33,275 nucleotides of DNA, from NCBI GenBank assembly GCA_019090225.1, contig JAHRWI010000181.1:1-33275 (forward strand). The letters are read 5' to 3'. Shown here piece after piece: positions 26,065 through 33,107 of this stretch. Position 1 is the stretch's first letter. Each line of letters begins with the position of its first letter. Source of the DNA: Porticoccaceae bacterium. GTDB taxonomy: Bacteria > Pseudomonadota > Gammaproteobacteria > Pseudomonadales > Porticoccaceae. The position numbers and the translations under genes were made by a program. The notes beneath the pieces are model-generated. The model was not told where the DNA came from and made no database searches. It saw nothing but the letters and a program-made list of their open reading frames with translations.

Positions 26065-27276
26065 CTATACGACGTTGCCGAGCTGGAATATTGGTAGGTA
26101 CATAGCGATCAGCAATCCACCAACCAATACCCCGAGAACCGACATGATTAAAGGCTCGAGAAGCGCGGTGAGGTTGTCAACGGCATTATCGACGGCTTCT
26201 TCATAATGGTCGGCAGCTTTCTCCATCATTTCATCCAGGGCACCGGATTCCTCACCAATAGAGGTCAGCTGTAAAAGCATGATAGGGAATAGCCCAGTGG
26301 ACTTCATAGAGCTATGAATGGTTAAGCCGGTCGTAACATCATTGCGTACTGCAATGATCGCATCACGATAAACTGCATTACCGGCGGCACCCGCTACAGA
26401 ACCAAGGGCTTCGACCAATGGCACGCCAGCAGCAAAGGTTGTGGACAGTGTTCGGGCAAAGCGTGCGACTGCACCATTATTTATGACATCGCCAATAATA
26501 GGCATTTTTAACAATAAAGCGTCAAAACCATCTGAAAATTTCTGAGATCGTTGTCTTGCCTCTGCAAAGGCATATCCAGATCCCACAAGAGCGGCTAAAA
26601 TAAGTAGCCACCACTTTTGGGTAAAGTTTGAAAGGTCTAATACAAATTGGGTAAATGCTGGCAGTCCAGCGCCAAAGCTTGAAAACGTTGAAGCAAATAC
26701 CGGGACAACCTTAACCAGAAGTATTGCTGTGACAATTATCGCAACGACGATAACGGCAGCAGGGTAGGTCAGGGCTTTTTTGATTTTGGCTTTAAGTTGC
26801 TCAGTTTTTTCCTTGTAAGTGGCTACCCTGTCCAACAGGGTGTCGAGCGCGCCCGCTTGCTCGCCAGCATCGACTAAATTACAAAATAGGTCATCGAAGT
26901 ATTTTGGATGGCGTTTTAAAGCACTGGCAAAGCTATTGCCAGCCGAGACTTGCTCGTGAAGGTCTGCGACTAACTCTTTCATAGTCTCGTTTTCAGCACC
27001 TTCCAGGACGATTTCAAAGCTCTGTACCAGGGGTACCCCAGCCTTCATCATGGTCGCCATTTGCCTGGTAAAGATGGCGATATCCATCGGTTTGACGGGT
27101 TTTTTGCGTTTGAATAGGTCTTTCGGTTTTTTCTTCACCGATTTGGCGATAACCCCCTGCTTGCGCAACTGGGCTTTAATTAAGGCAGGGTTATTCCCTG
27201 TCATCTCTCCTTTGACAGGATTGCCCTCCTTGTTTTTACCCTTAAATACATAAACCTGAGCTTGTGCTGTCGCCAT
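26065..27276 (-). CDS. pilC: Type IV pilus inner-membrane platform protein PilC
   Basis: A GspF-superfamily platform protein that couples the PilB/PilT ATPases to pilin insertion. It has 403 residues. Two repeated cytoplasmic GspF domains are visible: one from about residue 68 (IFTRQMATMMKAGVPLVQSFEIV) and one from about 270 (RFARTLSTTFAAGVPLVEAL). Hydrophobic helices lie at about 170-195, 222-240 and near the C-terminus (LIMSVLGVLVGGLLIAMYLP). It lies three bases downstream of pilB and two upstream of pilD. Confidence 0.97.
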   Translation of the reverse strand: MATAQAQVYVFKGKNKEGNPVKGEMTGNNPALIKAQLRKQGVIAKSVKKKPKDLFKRKKPVKPMDIAIFTRQMATMMKAGVPLVQSFEIVLEGAENETMKELVADLHEQVSAGNSFASALKRHPKYFDDLFCNLVDAGEQAGALDTLLDRVATYKEKTEQLKAKIKKALTYPAAVIVVAIIVTAILLVKVVPVFASTFSSFGAGLPAFTQFVLDLSNFTQKWWLLILAALVGSGYAFAEARQRSQKFSDGFDALLLKMPIIGDVINNGAVARFARTLSTTFAAGVPLVEALGSVAGAAGNAVYRDAIIAVRNDVTTGLTIHSSMKSTGLFPIMLLQLTSIGEESGALDEMMEKAADHYEEAVDNAVDNLTALLEPLIMSVLGVLVGGLLIAMYLPIFQLGNVV

Positions 27277-27279
27277 GAT

Positions 27280-29010
27280 TTAATCCTTCGTCGTTCGGTT
27301 GGCTTCTTCCAGACTAATTATACCTTCAGCTGTCTTTTTAAGTGCGGCCTGGCGCAAAGTTCTAAAACCTTCTTGCTTGCCTAATTCGGCTATGTCTATT
27401 GAGCTACCTCCTTCCATAATCAGTTTTGACATGGCTGGGGTGATTTTTAGTACCTCATAAAGCCCAATTCTACCTTTGTAGCCACGGGCACATTTGTCGC
27501 AGCCTTTGGGTTGAAATATTGTTATTTCATCGAAAGGAATACTAATGTTTTCGAAACCTTCTTCTTGTAAGACCTTATCAGGGATATCGTTGCGGGGCTC
27601 TTTGCAATGGGGGCATAATTTGCGTGCCAGGCGCTGAGCAATAATTAAGCTCACAGAGGTAGCGACGTTGAAGGATGCTACCCCCATATTTTGCAAGCGG
27701 GTCAATGTTTCAGGAGCACTATTTGTGTGCAGGGTCGATAAGACCATGTGCCCAGTTTGAGCGGCCTTAATAGCAATTTCCGCAGTTTCCAGATCGCGAA
27801 TTTCGCCGACCATCACGACATCGGGATCCTGGCGCAGGAAAGCTCTTAGAGCTTCGGCAAAGGTCAGACCAACCCGTGCATTTACCTGTACCTGATTAAT
27901 GCCTTCGAGATTAATTTCAATTGGATCTTCAGCGGTGGATATATTACGTTCTTCTGTGTTGAGGATATTTAATCCGGTATAGAGCGATACAGTTTTACCC
28001 GAGCCGGTCGGTCCGGTCACCAAAATCATGCCCTGATGCTGGTGCAAAGTATCCAGGTAGGCCTGTTGCTGGTCTGCTTCATAGCCCAGTGCTTCAATAC
28101 CCATTTGGGCACTGCTGGGGTCGAGGATACGCAAGACGATTTTTTCGCCATATTGAGTGGGTAGCGTGTTAACACGAAAATCGATGGCCCTTGTCTTGGA
28201 GATTTTTAACTTGATCCGCCCATCCTGCGGCACCCGCCGTTCGGAGATGTCCATCCGCGACATCACTTTTAGGCGAGCGGCAAAGCGGTTGGCCATGTTG
28301 ATGGGCGGATTGGTAATTTCTTCGAGAATGCCATCGGTACGAAACCGCACTCTATAGCTGTATTCATAGGGTTCGAAATGAATATCTGATGCGCCTTTTT
28401 TAATGGCGTCGAGGAGTAATTTGTTGACAAAACGTACTATCGGGGCGTCATCTTCGTCGGACGATTCCTCGCTTTGCTGATTGGCATCCTCAAAACTGTC
28501 GATTTCCAGGTTGTCGAGCTGGATATCATCTAATTGACCAAGGGCGTCTCCAAGATTGTTCTCGCCCTGCTCAAGATAGGCCTCAATGGCGACCTTAAGT
28601 TTATCGTATTCGACGACAATCACGTCGACAGAGGCTCCGACATTGAAGCGGATTTCATTAATAGTGTGATGATTAGTCGGGTCGCAGACGGCTATTTGAA
28701 GGCGGTTGGCCTTGAACGATAACGGCAGAGCCATATGCTTGCTCATCAGACTAGCATCGACCAGGCCAGCAGGGCACTTAGCGAGATTCAGGTAATCGAG
28801 ATCAAATAGAGGTACCCCAAACTCGTGGGCTGTAATATCGGCTACTTGAGAGGCACTCAGTGTCTCGCTTTGCACCAGATGCTGAACCAGCGAAACTCCG
28901 GTCGATTCGCAGGCTTTGAGTGCTTCATGGGCACCAGTTTCATCGAGTAGCCCGTCGTTGACAAGGCGCCGGGACAAGCCCTGTAAGATAGTGTTAGCTA
29001 GATTATTCAT
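27280..29010 (-). CDS. pilB: Type IV pilus extension ATPase PilB
   Basis: A hexameric secretion ATPase that powers pilus assembly. It has 576 residues. The N-terminal MshEN-like domain (about 1-145) is followed by an acidic linker (about 148-188). The ATPase core has Walker A GPTGSGKT at 333-340, the Asp box (EDPIEINLEGINQVQVN) and Walker B DPDVVMVGEIRD at 395-406. The zinc-binding pairs are C466-x2-C469 and the later CDKC. The gene is divergent from pilA across 468 bases, so PilB, PilC and PilD are made from a unit separate from the pilin. Confidence 0.98.
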   Translation of the reverse strand: MNNLANTILQGLSRRLVNDGLLDETGAHEALKACESTGVSLVQHLVQSETLSASQVADITAHEFGVPLFDLDYLNLAKCPAGLVDASLMSKHMALPLSFKANRLQIAVCDPTNHHTINEIRFNVGASVDVIVVEYDKLKVAIEAYLEQGENNLGDALGQLDDIQLDNLEIDSFEDANQQSEESSDEDDAPIVRFVNKLLLDAIKKGASDIHFEPYEYSYRVRFRTDGILEEITNPPINMANRFAARLKVMSRMDISERRVPQDGRIKLKISKTRAIDFRVNTLPTQYGEKIVLRILDPSSAQMGIEALGYEADQQQAYLDTLHQHQGMILVTGPTGSGKTVSLYTGLNILNTEERNISTAEDPIEINLEGINQVQVNARVGLTFAEALRAFLRQDPDVVMVGEIRDLETAEIAIKAAQTGHMVLSTLHTNSAPETLTRLQNMGVASFNVATSVSLIIAQRLARKLCPHCKEPRNDIPDKVLQEEGFENISIPFDEITIFQPKGCDKCARGYKGRIGLYEVLKITPAMSKLIMEGGSSIDIAELGKQEGFRTLRQAALKKTAEGIISLEEANRTTKD

Positions 29011-29315
29011 GGTTGAGATGATCGCACGTTTCGCCCTGTGCTAATGATTATTATTCTGCCCAGTTCATAAGCAGTGTCAGTTGTAAGCGCTCAGCCAATA
29101 GAGCCAGCACTAGAAAGCCCGTGTCGTAATGAAAAGCCCTGCAATTTTACGATAATAGCGACCTTTTGCAAGGTAACACATCACATAAGGCGTTTACACT
29201 GCTTAAGTACCTAAATAAGTGAAAGGGACATTTAAGATGGAGCGGAAAGCGGATGCGTAGGAGCAACGATTGAAAGCAGTGTGAGGTGAAATGTAAAGCA
29301 GGCTTTGTAACGATA

Positions 29316-29330
29316 TGACACAAAATGTCA
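29316..29330. promoter_or_regulatory. Possible PilR-type activator site upstream of pilA
   Basis: The inverted repeat TGACA-N5-TGTCA is centred about 120 bases upstream of the predicted pilA transcription start, a normal distance for a sigma-54 enhancer. In P. aeruginosa, PilR binds TGTC-containing elements upstream of pilA. The assignment is from that analogy; no pilRS genes are in the window. Confidence 0.45.
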
Positions 29331-29415
29331 GTTAACGTCCGATATAGATGGCGAATGGCGGTGTGGGTTTCGTGAGTTAATCTCTTTAGCCTTTGTTATT
29401 GGGCTTGAGGAAAGT

Positions 29416-29430
29416 TGGCGCAGTTTATGC
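29416..29430 (+). promoter_or_regulatory. Sigma-54 (RpoN) -24/-12 promoter of pilA
   Basis: TGGCGC (29416-29421), a five-base spacer and ATGC (29427-29430) match the -24/-12 consensus TGGCAC-N5-TTGC. The invariant GG and GC are at the right 12-base offset. The transcription start would be near 29442, about 37 bases before the pilA ATG. Sigma-54 control of major pilin genes is well known in Pseudomonas. Confidence 0.75.
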
Positions 29431-29478
29431 ATTATCCCGTTCGCAAGGTTTAAAAAACATTCATGAAGGAGATACACC

Positions 29479-29913
29479 ATGCAAAAGACACACAAGCAAA
29501 AAGGTTTTACGTTGATCGAACTGATGATCGTAATTGCCATTATTGGTATTCTGGCCGCGATCGCGTTGCCCGCTTATCAGGATTATACGATTCGTACCAA
29601 GGTAACTGAGGGTGTTGGCTTATCCGGTGCCGCAAAACTGGCTGTTGCCGAAACTGCGCAGGCGCTCGGAATATTAGCCACCGCTGTCGACCAGACTAAT
29701 TCAGGTTATAACTTGTCAGGTAGTCCTAAGTATGTCTCGGGTATTACCATTGCCAATGGCGTTATTTCGGTTGTAACGGCAAATACCGGTGCAAGCACCG
29801 AGCCTGAATTAGATATCACTCCTGTCCAAGCCGCTCTGGATGATGTCGTTTCTTGGGAATGTTCGACGACGACTGGCGAATTTAAACACGTTCCTGCCGA
29901 ATGTCGTAACTAG
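29479..29913 (+). CDS. pilA: Type IV major pilin PilA (type IVa)
   Basis: The structural subunit of the type IV pilus. The 144-residue prepilin has a short leader MQKTHKQKG, so PilD should cleave after G9 and leave F as residue 1 of the mature pilin. Glu at mature position 5 and the hydrophobic spine TLIELMIVIAIIGILAAIAL are canonical. C128 and C142 near the C-terminus would form the disulfide loop. AAGGAG at 29465-29470 is a strong ribosome binding site. The gene is preceded by a sigma-54-type promoter and followed by a strong terminator, so it is probably monocistronic. The stop codon is embedded in a 14-bp tandem duplication. Confidence 0.97.
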   Translation: MQKTHKQKGFTLIELMIVIAIIGILAAIALPAYQDYTIRTKVTEGVGLSGAAKLAVAETAQALGILATAVDQTNSGYNLSGSPKYVSGITIANGVISVVTANTGASTEPELDITPVQAALDDVVSWECSTTTGEFKHVPAECRN

Positions 29914-29926
29914 AATGTCGTAACTA
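29899..29926 (+). repeat. 14-bp perfect tandem duplication at the pilA stop
   Basis: GAATGTCGTAACTA occurs at 29899-29912 and again at 29913-29926 with no mismatch. The first copy encodes the last residues (E-C-R-N) and the start of the stop codon, so the second copy is untranslated. The unit length is not a multiple of three. Confidence 0.9.
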
Positions 29927-29944
29927 ATAGTTAGGTTGATGATT

Positions 29945-29977
29945 TAAAAATAACCCCGGATATCCGGGGTTATTTTT
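29945..29977. terminator. Bidirectional terminator after pilA
   Basis: An almost perfectly symmetrical palindrome: AAAAATAACCCCGG-AT-ATCCGGGGTTATTTTT-type, with a GC-rich CCCCGGATATCCGGGG core flanked by an A-tract on the left and a T-tract on the right. It can act on either strand. It lies about 32 bases after the pilA stop, with the weak - strand ORF at 30039-30236 approaching from the other side. Confidence 0.9.
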
Positions 29978-30038
29978 ATGTCGGTTGATAAAAAGTGGGC
30001 TTGGATTCAAATAATAAACGCCTCACCTGGTGGGGTGG

Positions 30039-30236
30039 TCAAAGCGGTCTTCGGCCGGTAGGCTTCACGGTTTTTTCGGTCAACAAGTTTCTCAGATAAT
30101 CTGTCAATGGTAATCCTTTGTTGCTTCTGATTAAAACAAGTATTAGTTCGCCGGCGATAAGAAATACTGTTGGTGTCAGAAGCAGGTTCAGATAACAGAC
30201 TTGGAATAGTAGAGTGTCTGAGGTGGCAAAATGCAC
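30039..30236 (-). CDS. Doubtful small membrane-protein ORF or gene remnant
   Basis: A 65-codon frame starting at GTG, with one long hydrophobic stretch (LLLTPTVFLIAGELILVLI) followed by a basic tail. I do not recognise it. In favour: it converges on a terminator that is symmetrical and could serve it. Against: AAGGAG lies about 15 bases from the GTG, too far for a normal ribosome binding site, and there is no ATG. It may be the decayed 3' end of a larger membrane protein gene. Confidence 0.25.
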   Translation of the reverse strand: MHFATSDTLLFQVCYLNLLLTPTVFLIAGELILVLIRSNKGLPLTDYLRNLLTEKTVKPTGRRPL

Positions 30237-30284
30237 CTTAGATAGGGGATCTCCTTGGGAATTATTTTCGATGTTTTGTCGATT

Positions 30285-30312
30285 TTGTCGAGGGGGAAAG
30301 TGGATATAAAAT
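30285..30312 (+). promoter_or_regulatory. Candidate sigma-70 promoter of the GT-C-like gene
   Basis: TTGTCG (30285-30290), 16-base spacer, TAAAAT (30307-30312). The predicted start near 30319 would give a leader of about 50 bases. This would let the gene be expressed independently of pilA, from which it is cut off by the terminator at 29945-29977. Confidence 0.4.
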
Positions 30313-30370
30313 ATGCAAGGTATGATAAGTTTTTACAATGATGATCTACCTCGCCAGGGACTAGAAAGTG

Positions 30371-32437
30371 ATGCCTAATGGTAGTGAAGCAGTGTCGGCG
30401 GGTTGGTATGAGCTGCTTGAAGCCAGAAAACGGCCAGTTGTCGGCACTTTATTGTTGCTCTGTGTGGCAGTATTAATCATTACAGCTTTGCGTGATCCTG
30501 TCGATTATGACGGGTACTGGCATCTTCAAATGGGCAAGGACTGGATCGAAAACGGGCTGAGTCCTTACAAAGACCATTACAGCTTTACCCACCAGGATGA
30601 AACGATCAAATCGCCACCGGTAGTGTTCCAGGCCGGGCTTTATGTCATGGTTAAGTTGTTTGGTGATGTGCTCGGCTTCATCGTCGTTAAGCTCTTGGCT
30701 TTTTCCCTGGTTTTAGCTTGTATGGTTGCATGGCTTAGACAAATTAAGGCACCGACCTTGGTTTACTGTCTGGTGTTGCCTTTGCTAATCACACTGGTTC
30801 AGTTGCGCGCGCAAGTCAGGCCCGAATTAATTAGCTGGAGCCTGTCCATCATAGCCCTGATGCTCTACCATCGCGCCCGGTTGCGCCTTACTGTCACCGC
30901 AATCGCCCCGATTGTGGTGTTAATTATATTCTGGGTTAACTACCATTCATCTATTTTCGCCTATGTTATTTTTTTCGGTTTGTTTGTTGATATCGGTGTG
31001 AAACTGATTAAGCAAAAAAGTGGTGTTAGAGACTGGGTTGTGTGGAGCTGCTGGGGCTTAGTGCTGGTCGGGGCTGGTATGATTAACCACAATATGGCGC
31101 ATCCCGTCTACGGCGCGATAATGTTCCCTGATGTATGGAAAGCTCTTATCATGGAATACTACCCTCCATACGCACTGTTTAAGAGTTTTCCACCCATACA
31201 CGTATTGAGCTTGCTGACCCTTGCGTCAATAGCTATGGCCGTGTGGCAAAGAAAATTTGGTTATTTAGTATTTATTGGTGTCGCTCTGTACGGCGGTTTA
31301 TCAATGATTAGGTTAGTAACACCTATGGGTATTATATTCCTCGGAGTATTTGCTCATTTGCTGACCGATGCGAGAATCGAAGATGCCTTAAGAGCGTCAT
31401 CGGAGTGGTTTTCCAGGGTCGTTGCGGTGCTTTTAATAGTCATATTCCTGGTTCCAATGGCTTATGCTGTACTCTTTGCGCGATCAGCTATGTATGGAAA
31501 CATGCATACCCGAATGTTGTTTCCCAGTTCGTTAGTTTCTTACATGCGGGCAAACAACAAAACGGGCAGAATCTTTAACGAGTATCACTTGGGGGGATAC
31601 CTTATATATAAGCTTTCCCCCGAAAGTCAGGTTTATATTGATGGCAGGACAGGTATCCTCTATTCGCCGGAACATTTTGTAAGGCATAACGCGGCGAGAG
31701 ATAACGGAAAGCTTCTTGCCGATGAAATAGAGAAATATGATATCGATTTTGCTCTCCTCGAGAGTAGTGCTACTAACGCCTGGAATGTGTTGCAGTCTGG
31801 TGAGTTTGAATTGGATTTTGTCGATGCTAAATTCGCTCTCTATAGCCGAAATGCCCCTGCATTACCGGCTACAGGGAGGTTATGGGCAAGACCGTATTGC
31901 TGGATTGAAAATGACAAGCAAAGCTTACTTGAAGAATGGGAAATGGCGTCATCGCGTTTGCCATGGGCAGCCCCAGTTCTGCCACTCATGGAACGAGTTA
32001 ACGAATATGTCACTTCAGAAGACCCGTTAGCGTGGCTTGCAAGTCTGAGTCCAGATTTTACCTGGAATGATGATAGCAAACGATTTGTCGGCTATCGGGC
32101 GCTCGAATATGGATTGGGTAAGATGGCCATTGATCTATTTGATGGGGTAGCGGATAAAAGTTTGAAGGATTACCTGGCAACGGCGTTGGCTTATCTTCGA
32201 GACGGGCAAGTTGACGAGGCTGAGCAGACGCTAGACATAGTATCAAGGAAGGAGTGGCCCAGACGAGTATTCAACGATCTATTGATTATGCATGATTTGT
32301 TAACCGAAATTCAGCAACAACGGCCGTTAAGGTACATGAATAAAAAGTTTGTTGATGGGATAGCTGGGCAGGTAAGTTCGGCGAGGGCAAGCCAAGCTAA
32401 TGAACCCGTTAGTGCCAAGTCTTTTTGTGTTTACTAA
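30371..32437 (+). CDS. GT-C-like polytopic membrane protein, possible pilin/surface glycosyltransferase
   Basis: 688 residues from ATG 30371 (GTG 30368 is also in frame; AGGGA at 30356-30360). About ten hydrophobic helices lie between residues 23 and 370. The first extracytoplasmic loop holds D45-Y-D47-G-Y-W-H (DYDGYWHLQMGKDWIENG), the place where GT-C glycosyltransferases keep their catalytic Asp. A soluble region follows with RIFNEYHLGGYLIYKL and VYIDGR (about 400-426), motifs I associate with a widespread uncharacterised bacterial GT-C-like family. The C-terminus (about 580-660) is helical and TPR-like. P. aeruginosa pilin glycosyltransferases TfpO/TfpW are likewise encoded beside pilA, so pilin modification is a reasonable but unproven inference. 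Donor and acceptor are unknown. Confidence 0.7.
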   Translation: MPNGSEAVSAGWYELLEARKRPVVGTLLLLCVAVLIITALRDPVDYDGYWHLQMGKDWIENGLSPYKDHYSFTHQDETIKSPPVVFQAGLYVMVKLFGDVLGFIVVKLLAFSLVLACMVAWLRQIKAPTLVYCLVLPLLITLVQLRAQVRPELISWSLSIIALMLYHRARLRLTVTAIAPIVVLIIFWVNYHSSIFAYVIFFGLFVDIGVKLIKQKSGVRDWVVWSCWGLVLVGAGMINHNMAHPVYGAIMFPDVWKALIMEYYPPYALFKSFPPIHVLSLLTLASIAMAVWQRKFGYLVFIGVALYGGLSMIRLVTPMGIIFLGVFAHLLTDARIEDALRASSEWFSRVVAVLLIVIFLVPMAYAVLFARSAMYGNMHTRMLFPSSLVSYMRANNKTGRIFNEYHLGGYLIYKLSPESQVYIDGRTGILYSPEHFVRHNAARDNGKLLADEIEKYDIDFALLESSATNAWNVLQSGEFELDFVDAKFALYSRNAPALPATGRLWARPYCWIENDKQSLLEEWEMASSRLPWAAPVLPLMERVNEYVTSEDPLAWLASLSPDFTWNDDSKRFVGYRALEYGLGKMAIDLFDGVADKSLKDYLATALAYLRDGQVDEAEQTLDIVSRKEWPRRVFNDLLIMHDLLTEIQQQRPLRYMNKKFVDGIAGQVSSARASQANEPVSAKSFCVY
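30562..30622 (+). repeat. 61-bp inverted-repeat arm, intact GT-C gene copy
   Basis: This stretch is identical, in inverse orientation, to 32859-32919 in the pseudogene. It encodes SPYKDHYSFTHQDETIKSPPV (less the first base). A further 14 identical bases (TTCCAGGCCGGGCT) follow after a short mismatch, while the flanking coding sequence is much more diverged. Confidence 0.9.
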
Positions 32438-32609
32438 TAACTTTCTGCCCATGGATATTGTGCTTCGACAGAGGAGTTAGGGTGTTTGGTTGGACTGATA
32501 TGCTCAATCAAGTAATCGTCTGCTATAACTACTTTCGTTTATAAGACCGAATTTAGATCCGCGTACGACACCTTATTTCATATAATCGTGAGGCTATCAT
32601 CCTCTTCAG
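32438..32609. other. Non-coding stretch after the GT-C-like gene
   Basis: About 170 AT-rich bases with no credible gene on either strand. On the - strand it lies just beyond the end of the aminotransferase fragment and may be further decayed sequence from the same lost locus, but I cannot identify it. No clear terminator for the GT-C-like gene was found. Confidence 0.5.
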
Positions 32610-32800
32610 GGCTGCACCTTGATGATGTTCTCTAGACAGTAGCCCGATCCTCTTCTAGCCCCAACCATAAAGGTAACATCACAAGCCTTTCGCCCAAATT
32701 ATGGGTGTTTTTCAGGTCGCCAGAGCAGCGCCCGTATTTCTCTCCAATAGGTGAATTATGGAGCGGAATATAATGAAATACCGCGCCTATTCCACATTCT
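32609..32800 (-). pseudogene. C-terminal fragment of a WecE/RffA-like sugar aminotransferase
   Basis: Read on the - strand, this region gives ECGIGAVFHYIPLHNSPIGE, then KYGR, NLGERLVMLPLWLGLEEDR and ATV. This matches the C-terminal end of DegT/DnrJ/EryC1 PLP aminotransferases of the dTDP-4-keto-6-deoxyglucose transaminase type, e.g. E. coli WecE HYIPLHSCPAGEHFG...ERLLRLPLFYNL. After ATV the frame hits TAG; a one-base shift restores LENIIKVQP and a TGA at 32609-32611, a natural-looking C-terminus. Everything upstream, including the PLP lysine domain, is missing. The upstream side abuts the GT-C remnant and shows stops in this frame. It is non-functional. Confidence 0.8.
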
Positions 32801-33107
32801 TAAAGCCGCCCCATTCGTCAAAGGTTTTTACAAGGATATGCAGCCCGGCCTGGAACGATACCGGTGGCGATTTGATCGTTTCATCCTGGTGGGTAAAGCT
32901 GTAATGGTCTTTGTAAGGAGTGAGTCCATTTTTGATCCAGTCTTTGCCCATCTAGAGATGCCAGTAGCCATCGTAGCCAATGGGGTTGCGGAGTGACATA
33001 ACTACTAAAATAGCGCTACAAACCACCACTGAGCCAATGGCAAACTGTCGATTGGATTCGAGTACTTGATACCAGTTTGCTGGACTATGCTGAGGGCCGT
33101 TTGACAT
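32787..33107 (-). pseudogene. Truncated, nonsense-interrupted copy of the GT-C-like membrane protein
   Basis: From ATG at 33107-33105 the - strand encodes MSNGPQHSPANWYQVLESNR and onward to a TM segment, then NPIGYDGYWHL, an in-frame TAG (32954-32952), then MGKDWIKNGLTPYKDHYSFT and on to FQAGLHILVKTFDEWGG. This aligns without gaps to about residues 1-101 of the gene at 30371. The TAG replaces the CAA (Gln) of HLQMG. Homology is lost near 32800-32815, where the aminotransferase fragment takes over. GGAG and CAGGAAC upstream of the ATG are ribosome-binding-site-like. At best a 51-residue peptide could be made. Confidence 0.88.
32859..32919 (-). repeat. 61-bp inverted-repeat arm, pseudogene copy
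   Basis: The partner of 30562-30622, on the opposite strand about 2.3 kb away. The two arms could recombine to invert the interval between them, or exchange sequence by gene conversion. Confidence 0.9.

Larger units (their letters stand above)
29011..29478. promoter_or_regulatory. Divergent pilB/pilA intergenic control region
   Basis: A 468-base region with no credible ORF. It holds the pilA sigma-54-type promoter and a TGACA/TGTCA inverted repeat. Several other TGTC elements are present, for example near 29075 and 29121. A small hairpin (ACCTT-TTGC-AAGGT) sits near 29161. No clear sigma-70 promoter for pilB could be picked out on the - strand. Confidence 0.6.
29978..30370. other. Intergenic region between pilA and the GT-C-like gene
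   Basis: About 390 bases. Contents: a doubtful 65-codon - strand ORF (30039-30236), a 9-bp direct repeat TTTTGTCGA x2 near 30275-30292, and a plausible sigma-70 promoter for the downstream gene at 30285-30312. The sequence is more AT-rich than the dcw region. No RNA gene was recognised. Confidence 0.5.

Noticed and set aside
29011..29478. Search for a tRNA or small RNA gene in the pilB-pilA gap
   Set aside because: No cloverleaf, CCA end or terminator-bounded RNA could be recognised; the region is explained by promoter elements.
32751..32996. 81-codon + strand ORF beside the pseudogenes
   Set aside because: It is the antisense of the GT-C and aminotransferase remnants, whose - strand reading shows clear homology.
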